DNA from: Epiperipatus broadwayi
Lineage: Eukaryota > Onychophora > Udeonychophora > Euonychophora > Peripatidae
DNA length: 64,000 bases
NCBI GenBank assembly: GCA_028023455.1
Contig: JAQFVV010006503.1
Location: 784,404-848,403 of the forward strand
Direction of reading: 5' to 3'
A program made the position numbers and the translations under genes. Shown piece after piece: positions 22,370 through 34,392 of the stretch. Every line of letters begins with the position of its first letter. Within the stretch, counting starts at the first letter, position 1. Below the pieces are notes generated by a model. It saw only the letters and a program-made list of their open reading frames with translations. It searched no databases and was not told the origin of the DNA.

Positions 22370-24582
22370 GGGGATTTGGGGATCATTGGAGTCTCCAGTC
22401 CTACCATATCTGCCGTACAGGGCACCACTAGGTTATTCGAACCTAGAAAATTTATAGAGTAGGCAGATATATGCTATTAAAGATCCAACTTTTACATAGA
22501 TATTTTGTTTTGACCATCAGCCCTAGTCACTAGCTCATGGAGTAGCAAAGGTTTAAAACATATTTATTAAAATATATTTTTAATAAAGGATAATAAAAAC
22601 AATCACTAGATCACTGTCAATACTAATAACACAAAAGATTTTATTTATGTATATATAAATAATAACACACAAAGTTAAAGAAAAATAATTATTATAAAAG
22701 AAAAAAATATGCTTTATGTTGTTTTATTATTATTATTTTATTTGTGTTTAACTTTAATTTAATTTTTAATCTTATAACGTTGAGCATAGATAGGCAACCT
22801 AGATGATGCACTTAAAAGATTTTCAAAATGTTTGACTCCAGGCTAAAAAGTCCACAGCCACACCAACACTCACTTCCAGATTTATATCAGCAACCAATGC
22901 AATGTGAACATGTTAGCATAGAATCATGCTGACAGGAATGTGCATCTGAACACCATGATATTATTTGAAGAAACATGACCTTTGTCCAGTAGGGGAATGT
23001 ATGTCTGTCTGGTGAAGGAATCATGCATGTAATATAATAAATAGAATAATGCTATGTATGGATGGGAGAGCGGTCTATCTTGCCAGATTATTGTCCCAAT
23101 CCATAGAGCTAGAATGGGTCAATGGTGCAGGAAATACATCTGCATCCATTGAAACACTATGACTGCCTCTTTGGGGTCATGCATTCAGTTGGGCACATTG
23201 TCCTGTGGGCTAGCACACTTCACATTACATTGATATAAACCTCCATATATCCCTCCACCAGCATTGACACAACTACAAAACAAATAGTCTGAAATCAAAA
23301 CCACTTTAAACTGGCATATACTTAAATGAGTCTAGCAGCCATCTATACTCAACTTATATTTAAGTCAATTTAATAATTTACTTTATTAAAAAAAATATTT
23401 AGTTTAGTGTATTTAACTTATTTTAAAACTACATATTGTATTCAACTTATTTTACCACAAATACTATTTGACCTATGTTTTTCTTTCTTTTAAATTCAAT
23501 AATGCACAAATAATGATACATGTTTTATCTTTAAATTTAAGTTTGCAATCGCAAACCCCTACCCTATTACAAACAGATATTAAGCATGAATAAAAAAAAA
23601 TACAATACATATTTTAAGAGATTATGTTTAACTTTAGATAAGTCTTAAAATTGCCAAGTTTATAAAAAATTAAGTTCAGATTTGATCAAGAGAGAAAGTC
23701 TACAGTTCATATTTAAAGAAAAATAAAGTTCAGAGATTTTAAATTTGAAGAGTTTATATTTCATTTTTTTATCATTTATAATTTATACTTTCCTTTCTCT
23801 GTGGCAGTCCTTCGTGACAAAGATCTGAGTTTGCACAAGGGCAATTTCTTGTGGATAATTTATGAAGATTTCCAATGATTTCTGAAGACATTACTAGTGG
23901 TTTGATCATGTGATTCATGGAGATGAAAGCTGCCTTCAGCCAGCTGAACCGAAGGAAGCACGGTGAAGCTGATTACATTCTTAATGATGGTGACAATAGC
24001 TTTTTAAAATTTTTCTACTTTCAGCAAAGACAATTGAATTTAAAATTTTAATTTTCTAATTTTCTGACTAACTATTTCTTTTGGATTTTTCTTTTTATAG
24101 TCCTCAGGCACCTTATCTCTGGAATGCATGGATCCATCAAACATATTCCATATCTGTATTTCATTGAGTTTGTGGCAAAGTAGATTTTGGGTTTGTGGCT
24201 ATGTGGATTTTTCCACTGAGGTCTGTGTCTATCTTGGGTGGGAAAACCAAGCCTTTTGTTTCTATTTCTCGACTCTTATCTATTTCATAATCATTTTCTT
24301 TTCAATGGTCAGTTTACCCTAAGGATCTGTTTGTAATTTTTATTTCTAAGGTCAAAAACTATCTTCGTTATTTTTAAAATCAAAAGGTTTTTATTATACT
24401 TTATTTAAAGATTAGAATCTTTGCTTCGATTCTATAATTTTTTTAAAGCTTATCTTATTTCAATATTTAAATTAAACTTATTAGTGAATTAATAATTCGT
24501 TATTTGTGCATTTTGAACGTTTGTGCTTTTAATTCAGTATTAGATATTTACAAAAAAGTTAAGTATTAAAATTTAAATGTAA

Positions 24583-24600
<18 letters not shown>
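22370..24600 (+). repeat. 2.2 kb direct repeat (family D), copy 2
   Basis: Second copy of 19,806-22,035, 2,564 bp downstream. Many differences are C-to-T or G-to-A at CpG positions (GCCGACTG in copy 1, GCCAGCTG here; ATGCGATTC versus ATGTGATTC), as expected from methylation decay. A 64-codon frame at 24,128-24,322 (..RFWVCGYVDF..) is partly open in copy 1 too but is unrecognised. It ends at a TA microsatellite. Confidence 0.85.
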
Positions 24601-24618
<18 letters not shown>

Positions 24619-24642
24619 ATGCATATATATATATATATATAT
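24585..24642. repeat. (TA)n microsatellite
   Basis: Two TA runs separated by TGTAATGCA at the end of family D copy 2. The interrupting ATGTAATGCA copies the last bases of the repeat, suggesting slippage. Confidence 0.9.
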
Positions 24643-25619
24643 CCCATTACAATATATAAGATTACTTGCAAGAATCTTGAATCTTGCATAATTTCTTAAA
24701 AAAATGTTCACCCTTTTTCATTCATCAATTGTTAATAGTAAGTCATTTTAATTAATTTAAACTATAGTAGTATCTTACCAAAACTAGTTCCAGTTTTGAA
24801 TTCCTATTTACTGTTAATAAAGCAAAGCCTAAAACTAGTATGAAGTTGGGAAATTTAAGTACATTACTATCAGTAATCACTAATTATTTAATCTTCTTAT
24901 TGATAATGTTAGATAATAACTATTGATCATGTAAAAAAATTTAATATTTTTGGTAAGCTAAATATCTAACGTGTCCATATGCAATTATATAAGATTGATA
25001 GAAAAATAATAATTTAGATAAAATGAGAATGCAAACCACATTCCCTTTCCAGTAGTAATCATTGCTTGCATTATATTACATTTGAATTTGCAATCAAACT
25101 ATTGAAACTCATAGGATTTTCTCCTATGAATAGTTACATACCCATTTATCAGCAAAAATTAAATGGTTGATCTGATTGGATATGAACTCCATCCTTAATT
25201 AAATGGAAAGAATGCTATAAACATCTGTCTCCAATCAATCATTCAGATTTAAACTTCGAGTTATAAGCAAAGCATGATAATATACTAGACATTAAACTAC
25301 TAGTTCTATTTAATAAAATTATTTATTTGACGATAAGTAAGATCTTAAGTTTTATATCAATATATTGCATGTCCAATATTATTTGACAGTCAGTTATGGG
25401 GTACTTTGTTATATTTAAATTATCTATTATAATTTTAACTGACATGCATATAATGTTTTAACAAACTGCTAAATTATGGTAGCCATTATTCAGTTTTAAC
25501 ATTTCTTTCTTTGAAATTGATAATAATCTATCAAGTTGATATTCACATTTTTGTTTATGTCTTCACCTTTGATACGTGTAGTATTTTACTGCATATAATA
25601 AGACTTCATTTCTTCTTAA
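24643..25619. other. AT-rich DNA, nothing recognised
   Basis: No shared repeat, RNA gene or frame seen. Confidence 0.4.
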
Positions 25620-25764
25620 TTGCCACAAGGCAGAAACTAGTCTGGGGATATTGGATGAGTAGGCACTAGATAGGGATTTTATGCACAAGCCTTCAGGCAT
25701 CCATTGATTACTTTGGCTGGCACAGGGTGGCACTACTGTATGGAGAGTATTGCCTGTTTAATTT
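25620..25764. mobile_element. family B fragment interrupted by a SINE
   Basis: It contains CAGAAACTAGTCTGGGGATA, GAGTAGGCACTAGATAGGGA, TTTTATGCACAAGCC, GGCATCCATTGATTAC, GTGGCACTACTGTATGGAGA and TTGCCTGTTTAAT, i.e. the right half of a family B hairpin. The usual tail is missing: the SINE at 25,765 sits exactly at the GCCTGTTT end. Confidence 0.8.
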
Positions 25765-25875
25765 TTTTATTTCATATGTCATAGCATCATGGCGGGATGC
25801 AAACCCACACCCATCTGCAACCAAATACTTGCTTGCAAGGTGATTGCGATGACATCTTGGCTAATAACGCTTGAC
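25765..25875 (-). mobile_element. tRNA-derived SINE (second subtype) with 15 bp target duplication
   Basis: Minus-strand order: GTCAAGCGTTATTAGCCAAG (A-box region), ATCACCTTGCAAGCAAG, GGTTGCAGATGGG, TGGGTTTGCATCC (B box), GATGCTATGACATATG, A-rich tail. Target duplication TTGCCTGTTTAATTT (25,750-25,764) and TTGCCTGCTTAATTT (25,876-25,890), one mismatch. This subtype differs from the tRNA-Gly-like copy in its middle but shares both ends (GTCAAGCG.., ..GACATATG). Confidence 0.9.
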
Positions 25876-25890
25876 TTGCCTGCTTAATTT

Positions 25891-28800
25891 ACATAAGTTT
25901 AACGGTCTGCAAAGAAATTCAGATATTGTTTAATTTCGCTAAAGTCATATAATAATTTTTTTTTATAAAAAGTAAATTTTGTTTAAGCTGTATTATTATA
26001 TGTAAAATAGAACAAGAACATTATATTGCTAATTGATTTGTTACAAAATACTACTGTGACTTGAAAAACATCTATCTGAAAGGCATTTAATTAACCCTTA
26101 ATAGGTCAGAGACATAGAAAAATTAATAAAATAAGAATACTGAATTCTGTACAATTGATTAAGCATCAAATTTGACTAGAAGCTCCTATACGTACTGCTG
26201 TGACATCACTGAAGCCAAAGATTAGTAAAATATTTTTAAACCAAGAACAGCAAATATCGCACTAATTTTTAATATATATTACTATTATTTATTATTATTT
26301 TTGTGATAAAATTAAAATTACTCTTGTATTAATTCATACCTTTAAAAATTATGTTAGTGGACACCAATATGTAAAAGGTTGCTGACCTTTGGTCTAGACA
26401 ATGCACTATTCAGTATACTCCTCTGACTAATGGCATTTCTGGAGGATGACTTGCATTTTTACCATTCATCATCATAGTTTCTATTTGTGTTTTTTGTTCA
26501 GCCACTGATAACGAACATGTTTTGTTTTACTTCATATTAAAACAATTTGAATAAACTTCTGAAATGGTTATTCATAATTTAATAAATTACTTTTAACACC
26601 GTTACTAATCAAAATAAAAAAAAATTAAAAAAAATTATAACTTAAAATAAAAAAAATTAATAGAGCACTATTGATTTTCTCAGTCATCACCTTTATTTAT
26701 AGCTTTAATTCACTCTTATCTGATTGGTCAATAAAATTTCACACAATAAAAAAATTACATACAAATTAATTTTTGTCTTGCTTTTTTTTATTATTATTAA
26801 AACTAATTTATTTAATAAACGTTATTAAAACATATTTTAAACTTTATTTAAATACTATTTTAAAAATACTTTAATAATAAACTACTTTATATTACACTTT
26901 TAATAAACTATTTTTTATTAAACTTATATTTTAAATATAAAAAACTATTGCTTTAGGTAATTGTAATACTAATTTTGATACATTTTGAAATAGATACAAT
27001 ATAAATTGCAATCTAAAATCGATACAAATAATAAATTAACTTTAGCAACATGGAAATAAAGTAAATTATTTTAACAAGAATGTTTGTGCACACAGACTCA
27101 CACACATTGCAAACGTTAATAATTACACCCCTATTTAATACAATTTTAAAATAATTAAATAGTAATTGTTTAAATTAAATTCTAAATACTTATATAATAC
27201 AGATTTTTATTACTAAGATTAATATTTTAGTATTGTATTATCTAACTCTAATAATTATTTATCTGTGTTAATCTATAAATAGGACTCTATAATCTAACTT
27301 TATTAGTAAATTTAAATAAGATTACTTTAAAATAATTTAAATTAGCTTTACTATCAAATAAACATCATATTTTAATTTTCTTTCAATTGTCTGTATCGCA
27401 TATTTATAAAATCATGTAGCAAAATAGAAAGGCTACAATATATATATATATAATTACAAGGAAACCAAGATTGTATTACAAATGTTATATAACGATCATG
27501 CCAATATCTCTTCAAAAAAACTTGTTAAGAGCTATTGGAACACTCATTATATATATATAGTAATCTAAAGAAAGAGAAAATAAGAAGCAACAACACATCA
27601 TATTGTATAAAGCTAATAATGTAGTAATGTCATAGCTAAGCTCATTGGGGTTATAAAACAAATGCCATATGTTACAATAAGATATATATAGGAAAGCAAT
27701 TATAATAAAATATTATGTAAATACAAAGCAATATTATTAATAAATCAAAAGAAGAAATCTCAACTCACTCTTGCACACATAAAAGACTTAATATTTTGAG
27801 CATATGCCATTGAGGTTACATTTAAGTTTATTTCTTCTATAAATATCTACTACAACTACAATTTTTTATCCATCTACTAAATATCTTATAAGCATCTCAT
27901 TGCTTTGAGCAGATAATAACATTATTTAATTGTTATAAAATTTAGAAATTTTTTTAAATCTATGCCACTTTTTTCATTATCAAACAAATCATGGTATCTC
28001 AGGGTAATATGATTTCATTTAAATTATAAAAGTAAATTGCTTAGACTCTTCAGATTTGTTCTACATTAAATGAAATCCTAGTTAATAAGATAAATAAGCC
28101 ATAGACTTGCTAACTTAAATAACATAAAGCATGATCTCTTAATTTTAGAATAAGATAAAAAAAATCTAGGATTACACTCAGGTATTAAGAATGGATATGA
28201 GATTTTGGAGCCATCTTAAACACGTTAGAATAAATCTGTTTAAACACCTTCTAAATATGAACTAAGTTCTTGTAAGCTAAATTTTATCATAAAATAATAA
28301 ATATGAACTTCAAACTTGAAAATGATTTTTAAATAAATATGCACTGTGATTTGAAATATGCAAATTATACTAATTAAAGTGATACAAAAATGAGAAATCC
28401 AATTATAATTCTTTATTAAACAATATACAACTTTCTTAGATGTTCTACTATTGCTTAAATAATTCAATAAAGTGATTCTTATCATCTTCAATATTCATGT
28501 GCTCTTTTAGAAAATACACATAAAATAATTTATAATATTTTACAAATATTTAAACTTTATTAATAAGTGGAATGATTTATGGTTGAGAAGTGGAATGATG
28601 TGGACAAATGACTATGAAAAATTGATTAAATAACAACAACAAATATTTATTCTACAAGAAAACAAATATTCCATAATTTGATTCCACTTAACTAAAGGCT
28701 TTTACAACTTTACTTCTTCAAAATTATGACAGAAAGATTTAACACTTTACATCATGTTTTATAAAATTAAATCCAATTGGATTAAAAAAATAATCCAGCA

Positions 28801-28901
28801 GATTAAAATAAATTTTTATTGTTTAATTATCAAAAAGTTCTCATTTATTAATGCATTCATATACATAAGTAGTATCCCTTTTATGAACATTTAACATACT
28901 C

Positions 28902-28904
<3 letters not shown>
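25891..28904. other. long AT-rich stretch, nothing recognised
   Basis: About 3 kb of very AT-rich sequence with short TA runs (27,440; 27,550; 27,683). No shared repeats, no RNA gene. The 83-codon minus frame at 28,240-28,491 has AT-driven composition. Confidence 0.45.
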
Positions 28905-29087
<183 letters not shown>

Positions 29088-32000
29088 TCACCAATCCAGT
29101 GATGAAGGAGTGATCAGACAGATGTATATTGCCTATTTATGCCTATAATATACTTTAAAAATTTTAAAATTAATTATTTATTATATTTTGTTCTCATTAT
29201 TAGCAAAACTCAAATATAGGTCTTACATATTTACAATAAATTATTCACATTTAAGACAATCAAGAATGTTAGGTAAGGTAGAATTTCTCAATATCTTGAT
29301 AAAAAACTGCTAAAATGCCAGGTAAATTCATAGTAAAATATTACACATGCTTTACTAAATATACTACAAACTGCAAATAAAAATCCAACTTCAAATAATT
29401 AAATAAGGCAAAGTTAAAGTATGATGACATAACCCATAAAAATACACCTACTTGTGAGGTTTCTAAAGGATCTAGGACAATAATGAGAAAGCACATCAGC
29501 AACAAAACATTGGAATTGCCTTAAAATAGAGAGAGTCTAAGCTATAATCTCTAAAAACATATGCTATGATTATATAAATGCTAGCAAGACAATAAATAAC
29601 AAGAGACAATGCTACCATCTCTTTTTAAAAAAAGCTAGTAAGAAAATGATAAAGACTAACACTACCATCTTTAAATATATTCACATATATAAGCACTCCT
29701 AAAATTGAGAGAATAAATCCACTTTCTCTAACAAAATATTACAGCTACCAAATATGAAATATGATAAATAATAATTAATGCCAAGTATGGCTCTATTAAC
29801 ACTATGCAATAAATAAACATAAAATGAATGAATAGAAACATACATCTACATATTCAGCTTACAGCATAATAATATACCTTCATAAATAAAATAATTCTTA
29901 TGTAAATAGGGAAATACATACTATTTAAAAATATGAAAATATGATAATGTACTATTCTGAAAACTTTAGCATATAATATTTCAAAATATAGCATATACAG
30001 TGTGAAAATAATATGCACATAAATAAAATATGGTATGCAAAATCATAATACAATATATTTAACACTTTACCATTAAATTAACTAAATTAAATAATGTTCT
30101 TCAGCATATTTTTTCTTCTCCTAATAACCATTACAGTGGAGTGTAAGTAGATAAATTATGCAAATACAGTCTTATGGACAGCAAGTATATTCATTTAAAA
30201 TACCCAGCAATTGTAATATCAAAATGCAAAATATCAACTATGAAATATGAAAGCATTTCAAAACATCCTTAATGAAATTTCAAAAAATATACTAGCAAAA
30301 AAATAAACTTTTGGCCATTCAAACAAGGATCCATGAAACAAAATTATGATATATGTTGGTTAAGTTCCAAATAAATACCTCACTAAAAATTCAAGTTTTC
30401 AAATTAATTCACCAAATCAAATATCTCATTATGTAATATTAATGTGAATATTTATAATAATGTACTTCTAATAAATAATATTTATCCAACATTATCAAAT
30501 ATTTGCAGGAGAAGAATATTTAGTTCAAATATCATAATATTATAACCACAGCAATCTATATAGCAATGCTCATAGGGAAGAAATATCTTACTGCCATTAT
30601 AAAATAATTAAATGTAGAAAAGTCAATTCCACTTATTAAAATATGTTTTTGCAGGTATATTTTATATTTCATTTTTAATGTATGAAAACTTCTAAATTTC
30701 ACATAATACTTATTAAATAGTTTCTTGCCAGTCAGTTATTTTATTACTTTGCATGGAAAAACTGGTTTCTTTCTTCCAAAGAAAGAGAAAACAGAAACAG
30801 TCAATAATAACTGAATTATTTTATATGTGCTTTTACAAGTTAATAATATAATGTCTTTTATTTAAATAAGCACAAATATACTTTTTATTGAAGTATAAAT
30901 TATTACTAATTTAAATCCTTTTTTATAGACTTAATAAATTTGTAAATATCTGAGAAACATACATTTATCATATCAAAATATAGTTCCTTGTTAATGAATT
31001 TAGTCTTTTTACTCATGATAAATAAATTTTGGACAATACATGACACAAATGAATATTTTTAAAAAATCACAAAATTATCAATACTTTTTGTGCCAGTTTT
31101 GCCAATAAGAATTGTAAATATTCTATAGCAACATTAATTATAAAGCAGGTGTTCAAATGGATTTTTAAATTGACAAGAGTTTTTGAGTCAGTAGAATGGC
31201 AATAATAACAATAACTGTTGAAATTATCCAAAACAGAAAATTTAAAAGATAATATTCTAAACATTGTAATAATGAAAAAATATTAGCACTAAAGCTGGAA
31301 GGTATAAAGATTTCAGTTCCTTTGGTATTTCAGTTCAAATAAGCATAGATAGTTTTAATTCTGCCAAAACAAACTTAGCTTCAAAAATAATAAAATGTAA
31401 AAAAAAATACACTTTTACAATTTAACTGGATTTTTTAAGTTCAACTGCTACAAACAAAAATAAAATTAAAACTGATTAAGGAGCTTGAGCATGTGACAAT
31501 CTCACTTCCTTATTATATTAATCATGTGATCATTTTTACAAGACTTCCTTAGTAATCTTTTAACCTACAATCTCTTCCCTTATTAGTTAAAATCCTTATT
31601 TATTGTAACCAGTTAATGTTCTTAAGTAAAATTTATCTAAGTGATATTCAAATTTTAATAAATATTTTTTTCAATCTTGTCTAGACAAGTAAATTAATTT
31701 AACAACACTTCCAGAATACAAATAAAAATAATTAATCAAAAGTTACAAACATCAGATTAAAATAAAAATATTACATACTTAAACCTTACATTGTAATCTT
31801 TAATAAAACAAATATTACAAGTAATATTTAATACATTTATTTACCTATGTTTAAATAAAGACAAGTCTCAGAATAGGTTTTAAAACTATCTTTTAAAATA
31901 TATTTTTAAATAAATAATATTAAGTGAATAAAATATGTATTCATTTATTCAACATTCATATATCTATTGCTTTTAAACCTATTTTTAATTACTAAAATTA

Positions 32001-32503
32001 TTAAACTATTTCTAAGTGAATAAATTTAAACATATTTAACTAGCATATATGTTAAAATTAAAATGAATTAAAATATATAGCTTTAATTTAAATACTAGCA
32101 AACCAAATAATATAAGTTTTAAACTTGGTTTGTTAATCTTAAAAAATAATACAAACATTTTAAAAACATTTTAAATGATTAAATAATAACTAAACTAACA
32201 TTATTATCTTAAAATACATTATTTATCATTCACATTAACAGCTATTTAAAATGTTAGCATCTTACACATTCATTTAGACTTAAAACTATTATAATGTAGA
32301 CTGTGTAAAAATTATTTTACAGCTATACAGTCTATAAAATATTGATATACTAACTTTTATATGTAAGTATTATTGTATTATCAGTGTATTAAATTATTGC
32401 ATTATAAAGTTCTAGCAACAATTTATTCATAAAATTAAATTATGTAATTGTTTTTAGACATCTTGGCACATAATTTGACTTCACATTTAGCTTCTGCCAT
32501 AGC
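29088..32503. other. long AT-rich stretch, nothing recognised
   Basis: About 3.4 kb without a shared repeat, RNA gene or credible frame. The 65-codon minus frame at 31,067-31,264 is unsupported. Confidence 0.45.
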
Positions 32504-32509
32504 TAAAAG

Positions 32510-32545
32510 TTAATATATATATATATATATATATGTGTGTGCATA
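32510..32545. repeat. (TA)n(TG)n microsatellite
   Basis: A short alternating TA run passing into TGTGTG. Confidence 0.9.
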
Positions 32546-32727
32546 AGTGTAATCTTATATTTAAATATTAGTAAATCCAGTAATAAAAATTTTGAAAAGG
32601 ACAAAAATATAATCATCACTTAGAAGTGCTTTTGACTATCCTCGTAGTCTTTGTCAACTAATTCTTTGACAGATCAACTGTATTATCATTATATTATATA
32701 TTTACAAGTCAATAGGATATATTTAAT

Positions 32728-32752
32728 GATTTATTATTATTATTGTTATTAC

Positions 32753-32785
<33 letters not shown>

Positions 32786-32832
32786 GTAGTAGTAGTAGTA
32801 GTAGTAGTAGTAATAGTAGTAGTAGTAGTAAT
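32728..32832. repeat. (ATT)n(AGT)n microsatellite
   Basis: ATT-rich array changing to an AGT array (about 15 units). This is the first microsatellite block of the 32.7-37.9 kb LINE cluster. The 86-codon plus frame here is a repeat artefact. Confidence 0.95.
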
Positions 32833-32973
32833 ACTACAGCAATGGTTTATAACCTATTTTGGCATGAATATGAGGAAAAAGCTCGAAAGTACTAGGCCTA
32901 GATTAATTTGATTTAATTATTTTTGGTTACTACTGACAGCTTCTTCCTCAGTGGGTTAAATCGCTTATATATG

Positions 32974-32989
32974 CTTCTGCTGCTGCTGC

Positions 32990-33076
<87 letters not shown>

Positions 33077-33092
33077 CATCATCATCATCATC

Positions 33093-33133
<41 letters not shown>
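32974..33133. repeat. (CTG)n-(ATT)n-(ATC)n-(ATT)n microsatellite
   Basis: About 160 bp, with a short CTG start and an ATC block inside an ATT array. It directly abuts the 5'-truncated end of the plus-strand LINE fragment that follows. Confidence 0.95.
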
Positions 33134-33134
<1 letters not shown>

Positions 33135-33346
33135 CTAAATCTTCTGTTGTAAATACTCGTTTATCTACTAAATATCAGCTAGCTTTACCTAATTTTTTTA
33201 AAACATCTAGTAGGAAGCAATTTAGTTATAATGGTCCTAAATTATTTAATATGTTTATAAGAGATTGTTCTGTGAATTTAATGAGCACTAGTTATTTGAT
33301 TTTTAAAAAGCATTTATGGCACTGGTTATATTATGCTAAGCATTAG
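33134..33346 (+). pseudogene. C-terminal end of a non-LTR retrotransposon reverse transcriptase ORF
   Basis: Open from the microsatellite edge to TAG at 33,344-33,346 (71 codons). It reads NTR..., LPNFFKTSSRKQFSYNGPKLFN, then ..FKKHLWHWLYYAKH. The R-T-S..GK/QxSFxYxGPKLWN..FKKxL pattern is characteristic of the extreme C-terminus of CR1/Jockey/L2-group LINE ORF2 proteins, downstream of the RT domain. The rest of the element is absent (5' truncation at the microsatellite). The same coding end is repeated twice downstream. Confidence 0.75.
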
Positions 33347-34206
33347 TTTTATTTTGTTTATTTTATTTTATTTTTGTTTATACTGTATGTTATGTTGTAA
33401 TTATTTACTACTGTTATTGAATTTCCAAATGTAATATCTGTATAATTTTAATATTTTATGTTATATATATATATTTTTTGTATTTTATTAGTGTTTTTTT
33501 AGTAAATACTTGTTTATCTACTAAATATTAGTTAGCTTTACCTAATTTTCTTAAAACATCCAGTAGGAAGCAATTTAGTTATAATGGTCCTAAATTATTT
33601 AATATTTATTTATAAGAGATTGTTCTGTGAATTTAATGAACACTATCTTATTTGATTTTTAAAAAGCATTTATGGCACTGGTTATATTATGCTAAGCATT
33701 AGTTTTATTTTGTTTATTTTATTTTTGTTTATACTGTATGTTATGTAATTATTTACTACTGTTATTGAATTTCCAAAAGTAATATCTGTATAATTTTAAT
33801 GTTTTGTTATATTTATCCTTTTTTTTTTTTGTATTTTATTAGTGTTTTTTAGTAAATACTCATTTATCTACTAAATATCAGTTAGCTTTACTTAATTTTC
33901 TTAAAACATCCAGTAGGAAGCAATTTAGTTATAATGGTCCTAAATTATTTAATATCTATTTATAAGAGATTGTTCTGTGAATTTAATGAACACTATCTTA
34001 TTTGATTTTTAAAAAGCATTTATGGCACTGGTTATATTATGCTAAGCATTAGTTTTATTTTTTTTTTGTTTGTTTATATTATATGTTATGATGTAATTAT
34101 TTACTACTGTGATTGAATTGCCAAATGCAATATCTGTGTGATTTTAATATTTTATGTTATATTTATACTTTTTTTTTTTTTTTTTGTATTTTATTAGTGT
34201 TTTTAG
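33149..34206 (+). repeat. triplicated LINE 3' end (period about 350 bp)
   Basis: Three head-to-tail copies beginning GTAAATACTCGTTTATCTAC at 33,149, 33,502 and 33,852. Each contains the C-terminal coding end (TCC.GTAGGAAGCAATTTAGTT) and proximal 3' UTR (to GTATTTTATTAGTGTTTTTT). Copies 2 and 3 share TATTTATAAGAGATTG and AACACTATCTTATTTG against copy 1, so they are closer to each other. This suggests stepwise duplication. In copies 2 and 3 the coding frame is shifted. Confidence 0.9.
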
Positions 34207-34318
34207 TTGTTACATTTAAATTCCTCACACAAGATTTTTCTTGTATGGAATTTATCTCACTGTATTATACATTTATTGTTTGCTTCATAATGAATAAATA
34301 AATAAATAAATAAATAAA

Positions 34319-34320
<2 letters not shown>
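34207..34320 (+). mobile_element. distal 3' UTR and (AATA)n tail of the plus-strand LINE
   Basis: A unique 3' end following the third repeat, ending in (AATA)n that provides overlapping AATAAA signals and then passes into (ATT)n. The short simple-repeat tail fits CR1/Jockey-group LINE ends. Confidence 0.65.

Positions 34321-34390
<70 letters not shown>
34319..34390. repeat. (ATT)n microsatellite between two LINE tails
   Basis: About 24 ATT units shared as the tail region of the plus-strand LINE on its left and the minus-strand LINE on its right, so the two elements meet tail to tail. Confidence 0.97.

Positions 34391-34392
<2 letters not shown>

Noticed and set aside
19806-24600. A complete LTR retrotransposon with 2.2 kb LTRs
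   Set aside because: The interior is only 334 bp and has no primer site, polypurine tract or coding domain. TG..CA termini were not found.
32651-33138. Two plus-strand frames rich in Leu, Val and Ser
   Set aside because: They are driven by (ATT)n, (AGT)n and (ATC)n arrays.
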